From Chryseobacterium hagamense (lineage in GTDB: Bacteria > Bacteroidota > Bacteroidia > Flavobacteriales > Weeksellaceae), in contig NZ_BJYJ01000024.1 of assembly GCF_007991455.1 (NCBI RefSeq), forward strand, positions 1-58,920: a stretch of 58,920 nucleotides of DNA, read 5' to 3'. This document shows, one piece after another, positions 54,964 to 58,920 of the stretch. The translations under genes and the position numbers were made by a program. Numbering within the stretch: the stretch's first letter is position 1; each line of letters begins with the position of its first letter. The notes beneath the pieces were generated by a model. The model was not told where the DNA came from. It was given only the letters and a program-made list of their open reading frames with translations, and did not search any database.

Positions 54964-55398
54964 CTACTCTTTAATAAACTTCCTCACCAACTCCTCAATC
55001 ACCCTACTCTTCTCCTTCTCCGTCTCAAGCAACCGCTCATACAGCTTCTTATTTTCCTCATAAGATTCCAACAGCTTGTCCAAAGGATTGAAAGTAGGCT
55101 GATAATTTAATGAACTCGCGATCAATGTTGAATTATCATTACTGGTATTGTTGAACGTATTCGAGATGATATTAAAGAAAGCATCCTCCGAAAAATTCTT
55201 CAGGGCTTCGAGGGGAAGTTCCAGGGCTTTGGCGATGGGTTCGAGTTTGTGGTCTTCGAGGGTTTCGGCGTTTTCGAGGAGGGAGACTTTCTGCTGGCTG
55301 ATGCCTAAAAGGTCGGCCAGGGTTTCCTGCTTCATGCCGCGCATTTCCCGGATTCTTGCGATGTTTCTCCCGATATGTTTCTGTGCTGTAGCTGCCAT
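54964..55398 (-). CDS. XRE-family transcriptional regulator
   Basis: 144 aa. HIGRNIARIREMRGMKQETLADLLGISQQKVSLLENAETLEDHKLEPIAKALELP is a Cro/C1-type HTH (residues about 8-62). The C-terminal part ends in a coiled-coil-like helix (LLESYEENKKLYERLLETEKEKSRVIEELVRKF), probably for dimer formation. Single gene; no clear target. Confidence 0.88.
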   Translation of the reverse strand: MAATAQKHIGRNIARIREMRGMKQETLADLLGISQQKVSLLENAETLEDHKLEPIAKALELPLEALKNFSEDAFFNIISNTFNNTSNDNSTLIASSLNYQPTFNPLDKLLESYEENKKLYERLLETEKEKSRVIEELVRKFIKE

Positions 55399-55560
55399 GG
55401 ATTAAGATTTACAACCAAAGATATAAAATTCTTCGGGATCCTGCTTATCTATATTTTAAAAGAAGAGCCAGGTGAAGGGCTGGAAGCGGGGTGCCGGAAG
55501 CGGAAGGTTTTTTAGTCGCTGCCTTATTCGTCATTTTAGAGGCTGTTTTTAAATTCAGAG

Positions 55561-55985
55561 TTTTTTAAACATTTAGAAATTAAGATATTTTAGCTAAAAG
55601 AATTTTATTTAGTGAAATTCAATTTCTAATGCAGAAGGTTTGCAGTGGTAAAAGTTAAGAATAAACAATGTTTATTTTAATTCAGAAAATTAAGATGGAG
55701 AGCCTTTTTAACATAAACAAATGAAGGTATTTTAGCTTAAAAAATTTATTTGGTGAAATGCAATTTCTCAAGCAGAAGGTTCACGGTGGTAAGGTTAAGA
55801 ATAAACAAGGTTTATTTTAATTCAGAGAATTAAGATGGAGAATATGAAGTTTTTTTAACATGAAGAAATGAAGGTATTTTAGCTTAAAGAATTTATTGAA
55901 ATCGGACTTTCAACCAGAAGATTATGCAGTGGTAAGGTTAAGAACAAACAAAGTTTATTTTAATTCAGAGAATTAAGATGAGGAG
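55561..55985 (+). repeat. Tandem repeat, about three copies of a ~145-bp unit
   Basis: Units start near 55561, 55703 and 55850. Each runs TTTTTTAACAT..GAAAT..AGGTATTTTAGCT, then CAGAAGGTT..CAGTGGTAA, GTTAAGAATAAACAA, GTTTATTTTAATTCAG and AATTAAGATG. The palindrome AATAAAC-AA(A)-GTTTATT is in each. The same end segment occurs as single copies at 2163 and 2350. No gene lies within; the stretch 55399-56220 otherwise shows nothing. Confidence 0.8.
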
Positions 55986-56220
55986 AGATGACGGAAAAAT
56001 TTCTGAGTGAAAATTTAAATCGGATCTTTAGGATCACATGACCGGACCGGTTAGCCGTTAAAGGGAATGCTGTATGAAATGCGGTTCATCAAACCTGTTC
56101 CTTTATTGTTCATTAAAAGGTAAATCGCCGGATTTATTTATTTTACATCAAGTTTTGGTTCGGTACATCATTTTTTAGTTGGCTACGTCGGTTTTTAGCT
56201 TCAACTTGCATAAAAAACGA

Positions 56221-57336
56221 ATGATGAAAGAAAAGATCACCCTTCCTGCCACCCTTCCGCACCACAACCAACTGAACCAGCTGCTGAACTTGCTTTCCGA
56301 AAAAATGCCTGTCCGCTATGTATTCCTGAGCAATTCCCGGCCTTCCGGCCATCCTTTTCTCATTATTTACCTCGGCTGTTCCCGGCTGCCGGACGGTTTG
56401 GTTCCGGAGAAACAGATCAGGAAAGCCTGGTCACGGTACGGCATCCATCTTGTCATCCTGGCCGGCACCGAACTGAAAAAGCACCTGAAATCAGGAAGCC
56501 TGTTTCTTCAACGGCACTGCAATGCCTCAACACTGGTTTTCACTTCAGGCAAACACAAACTTCCCACCGAAGATCTTTCACAATCGCTGAAAAAATTCCG
56601 GCTGATCCGACAGAAGTACGGTTTTGCCTGCCGACTGATGGGCAACGAAATCCGGAAAACGGAAAGTATTGGGTCTTTAATTACGACTTATCATCTTTAC
56701 ACCAGCCTTTTCGCACATCATTTATTCCACCTGGAATTTCTCTGCCTGGGCCGGGATTTCCATCAGGAAACTTTGGATCAGCGGCTGCTGAGGCTGGAGC
56801 CCTTTTTCCCGGAAATCAGAAGCTTCCTGCTGAAGAAGACCGGAAACACTTATTTTATTACCGAAGCCCTCCTCAGCGCCGGAAAAGCGGAGACCGAGAA
56901 AGAATATTCTTACCTCAGGTCCGAATTCAGGGAAGCCATCGCGATTGCCGAAAAGCAAGTGCACAACTTAGTCAGAAAAACTTTCCGCGACATCAAAGCC
57001 GCCGTGAAACATCCCAATATCTTATTAAAAAATCAGGTTGAAACGAAAGTTGTTTCTCCGTACGAATCCGTGATCAGCATCCTGACCCGCCGTTTTCCGG
57101 TTGAAGAAATTTTTCTTTTCCATCAAGAGGAAATTGTTTGTGAAGGCAGAACCACAACCGAGCTGTACCTGCTCCTGATCGGCAACAGAATCAGCAAAAA
57201 GGATCTTGAGATGATGCAAAAAAGCGTTTCCCGGAAGACCGGCGGAAAGTATTCGGTTGTTCCGATCGTCCATTCCGCCAGATGGATCCAGGAACACCTT
57301 TGGGAATCGCAGCCGTTTTTCCGCAAGGTCATGTAG
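56221..57336 (+). CDS. Unknown protein with two similar nucleotidyltransferase-like segments around a helical core
   Basis: 371 aa. The beginning (LNLLSEKMPVRYVFLSNSRPSGHPFLIIYLGCSRL) and the end (LTRRFPVEEIFLFHQEEIVCEGRTTTELYLLLIGNRIS) look alike, each with the strand pattern of a degenerate nucleotidyltransferase fold. Between them lies a HEPN-like helical region (TYHLYTSLFAHHLFHLEFLCLGRDF). Catalytic GS and DxD motifs are not obvious. The frame opens at TTG 56179; ATG 56221 is better. GC-rich like the host genome, so probably native. A small gene follows at 36 bp. Confidence 0.55.
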   Translation: MMKEKITLPATLPHHNQLNQLLNLLSEKMPVRYVFLSNSRPSGHPFLIIYLGCSRLPDGLVPEKQIRKAWSRYGIHLVILAGTELKKHLKSGSLFLQRHCNASTLVFTSGKHKLPTEDLSQSLKKFRLIRQKYGFACRLMGNEIRKTESIGSLITTYHLYTSLFAHHLFHLEFLCLGRDFHQETLDQRLLRLEPFFPEIRSFLLKKTGNTYFITEALLSAGKAETEKEYSYLRSEFREAIAIAEKQVHNLVRKTFRDIKAAVKHPNILLKNQVETKVVSPYESVISILTRRFPVEEIFLFHQEEIVCEGRTTTELYLLLIGNRISKKDLEMMQKSVSRKTGGKYSVVPIVHSARWIQEHLWESQPFFRKVM

Positions 57337-57372
57337 CCGGAAAATGCCGTTTATGCTTCTCGCTCCCCTACT

Positions 57373-57804
57373 GTGATTCATTGGCATACCCGGGAACCGG
57401 ATCTCTGTACTGATGAAGACATTTTCTTTCAGCAGTTTCACGGACTGTATGAAAATTACAAAACCCTCCGGTCCCAAAAGCAGCCTTCCGACGCAGAAGA
57501 AATCCGGTTGTCCGTAAAAGATATTATCCGCCAAGCTTTCCTGCTGCTCATTTATAACAGGCTCCGTTATCGTCCATGCGAAAAGACCGGTCTCCGCATC
57601 CTATGGAAACTCTGCATGTATGCCGAACCTGAAATAAAAACCTTCAGCCCGGTGACCCGGAATCGGCCCTTTGATTTCTTTAAGTTTTTGGAACAGGCGG
57701 AAAATACAGAGGAGCATACGATGTGTGGGGATGAGAATGTTTTCGGTATAGTGGACAGGGCGTTGGAAAGTTTTATGGAATTAAAAATAATTAAAAATAT
57801 TTAG
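57373..57804 (+). CDS. Small helical protein, partner of the upstream gene
   Basis: 143 aa, starting from GTG (MIHWHTREPDLCTDEDIFFQQFHGLYENYK). All-helical, with VKDIIRQAFLLLIYNRLRYRPCEKTGLRILWKLC resembling a HEPN-like or four-helix core. It follows the 371-aa gene by 36 bp. No family recognised. Confidence 0.5.
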   Translation: MIHWHTREPDLCTDEDIFFQQFHGLYENYKTLRSQKQPSDAEEIRLSVKDIIRQAFLLLIYNRLRYRPCEKTGLRILWKLCMYAEPEIKTFSPVTRNRPFDFFKFLEQAENTEEHTMCGDENVFGIVDRALESFMELKIIKNI

Positions 57805-57949
57805 AGGTTGTTTAAAAAAGAAATTTAGAAATAATTTGTAAAATAGGCCGGACGTATTTCATCACATAATTAGAGTTCATGACAAAGGAATAGCTTTGCC
57901 TGGCTGACCGGCAGTGGCAAAAATTATTTACCTTTTAAAACAAAAGAGC

Positions 57950-58460
57950 ATTATGCCTTACGCGATTAATGGATGCGATCCTTTGGATTCTTCTTACAGG
58001 ATCTCTCAATGGCGTAATCTTCCTGAAAATTTTCCAAAACGGGAAAACGTTCATTATCATTTCCGTAAATGGGGTTAAAGACGGCACTTTTGTTAGATTA
58101 AACGCAATACTTAACAAGATGGAAACATTATATGATCACGGATACTTTGGGGCTAATCTGGGGAGTGAAGGTAGGCCCAGCTCACCAGGCAGAGGGGTTA
58201 TGTCGCTTACGAAGTTGTTGAACCTTTATTGGGTTATCTTGACCGGATGAAAAAAATACGGGGTGACCAGACCTCTAAAAAAGGATTCATCGATTGGGTT
58301 AAAGAGCATGTGATTGGACTGGAAGTTGAAATTTCTTCTGCTTCTCTGTCAGAGAAGGGATTCCTTCCTTTAAGGTGGAGATGAGTTACTGAAAGGACTT
58401 TTGTAACCTTTAATTTTTCAGAAGGCTGGATAAAGACCATGAAAAACATATAAAAATGAG
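57950..58460 (+). pseudogene. IS5-family transposase, decayed
   Basis: MDAILWILLTGS is followed, after a frame change, by QWRNLPENFPKRENVHYHFRKWG, then back to VKDGTFVRLNAIL: the start of an IS5-type transposase. Near 58370-58440 the pieces RWR.VTERTFVTFNF and RRLDKDHEK match its end (RWVVERTF...RRLxKDyE). The middle, with the catalytic Asp blocks, is mostly missing or scrambled. Several frameshifts show that it is dead. Confidence 0.8.
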
Positions 58461-58920
58461 GAATATTTAATATTATAGCATAATTATCAATAAGTACTCA
58501 GATCTATATAGTTTACATTAAAATTTTCTAAATATTTGATTTAAAATATTTATTTTCAATTAGTTAAAACTTTTTTTATAATATAAACTAATTGAAACCA
58601 GACACTTATAACCAAATAAATAGTAGAAATATTATTTAAAGATACTCTAAATTCATTCTTCCAATTTTGACACAAAAATACATGATCATTGCTATTTAAA
58701 TCTCTACCATATCTCGTGCTCTTGGAAATTTGTTAAGACGAAAAAATCGCCTACATTTATTTGGGTGTTAATGTAATCTCACCTTCCTTAGATACATTCA
58801 AAAGTAGAGTTTTTGATTAATAATTTCTTGTTGTCGCTGCTAAAATTTTGTTGGAATGTGGGAAACTCGCTGGCTTTAGCTTGGGCCAGTTTTCCATATT
58901 TCAATAAAAAGTCTCTGGGT
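58461..58920. other. Gene-free right end of the window
   Basis: About 460 bp, AT-rich, with no gene, RNA or repeat that I can support. A gene may start beyond the window. Confidence 0.4.

Noticed and set aside
57025..57534. 169-codon minus-strand frame
   Set aside because: It is the antisense of two plus-strand genes in GC-rich DNA, where long shadow frames are expected.
57969..58250. 93-codon frame as an intact gene
   Set aside because: It is a frameshifted piece of an IS5-type transposase, reported as a pseudogene.

Overview
The window comes from a Bacteroidota (Flavobacteriia) chromosome, most likely Chryseobacterium or a close relative in the Weeksellaceae. The evidence is a type IX secretion sorting domain, RHS/DUF6443-type proteins, flavobacterial promoters (TAnnTTTG), a tmRNA with a GNEEFALAA tag and a typical Bacteroidetes dispersed repeat. 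The genus is an inference.

Layout. (1) 1-3058 is conserved chromosome: tRNA-Thr(UGU), then on the minus strand rpsU, a XerC-type recombinase and hpf/raiA, then ssrA (tmRNA) on the plus strand. (2) 3045-23422 is an integrated element of about 20.4 kb. It sits in the 3' end of ssrA and is bounded by a 16-bp direct repeat (TCCCTCCAACTCCACT). Next to each end is a matching doublet of TGTACCCAAA, probably integrase arm sites. On the minus strand it carries integrase, an unknown 496-aa protein, an excisionase-like HTH, a ParB-like protein and a divergent family-A-like polymerase. It also has an ArdA antirestriction protein and plus-strand cargo: a KAP-like P-loop NTPase, a strongly folded RNA candidate, a secreted protein, an HExxH protein, a primase-like protein, a structured RNA followed by an unusual reverse transcriptase, an ABC-type ATPase with a DUF4276 TOPRIM-like partner, and a small protein plus a large TPR-GreA/B-C-PIN protein.

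(3) 23424-26024 is the old ssrA terminator followed by a complete Sdp-type peptide toxin operon (SdpC, SdpA, SdpB and a DUF5808 membrane protein that may give immunity). (4) 26.0-44.6 kb is AT-rich accessory DNA with many conflict genes and relics: a TSP3-repeat protein, a YhcG nuclease and the relic of a second one, a SMI1-like protein, a HEPN-like pair, a putative antitoxin / SecB-like chaperone / ADP-ribosyltransferase-like toxin module, a DUF6602 nuclease-like protein, a PIN protein, an Mrr-NACHT protein, a small XRE-regulated operon and a serine recombinase. (5) 44.7-54.5 kb holds a dead IS3 transposase and a minus-strand operon of a T9SS cargo protein, two giant RHS-type proteins and a small membrane protein (candidate immunity). 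(6) 55-58.9 kb holds an XRE regulator, about three tandem copies of a ~145-bp repeat, two genes of uncertain function and a dead IS5-family transposase.

The best candidate for an undescribed system is 9540-13552. A ~150-nt RNA closed by a 17-bp end-to-end stem lies just before a 653-aa reverse transcriptase that is not a canonical retron RT. It is followed, before a strong terminator, by an ATPase and a TOPRIM-like protein. This resembles a retron or DRT defence unit built from unusual parts. The antitoxin/SecB/ART-like module, the Sdp operon and the island's polymerase are further strong leads.
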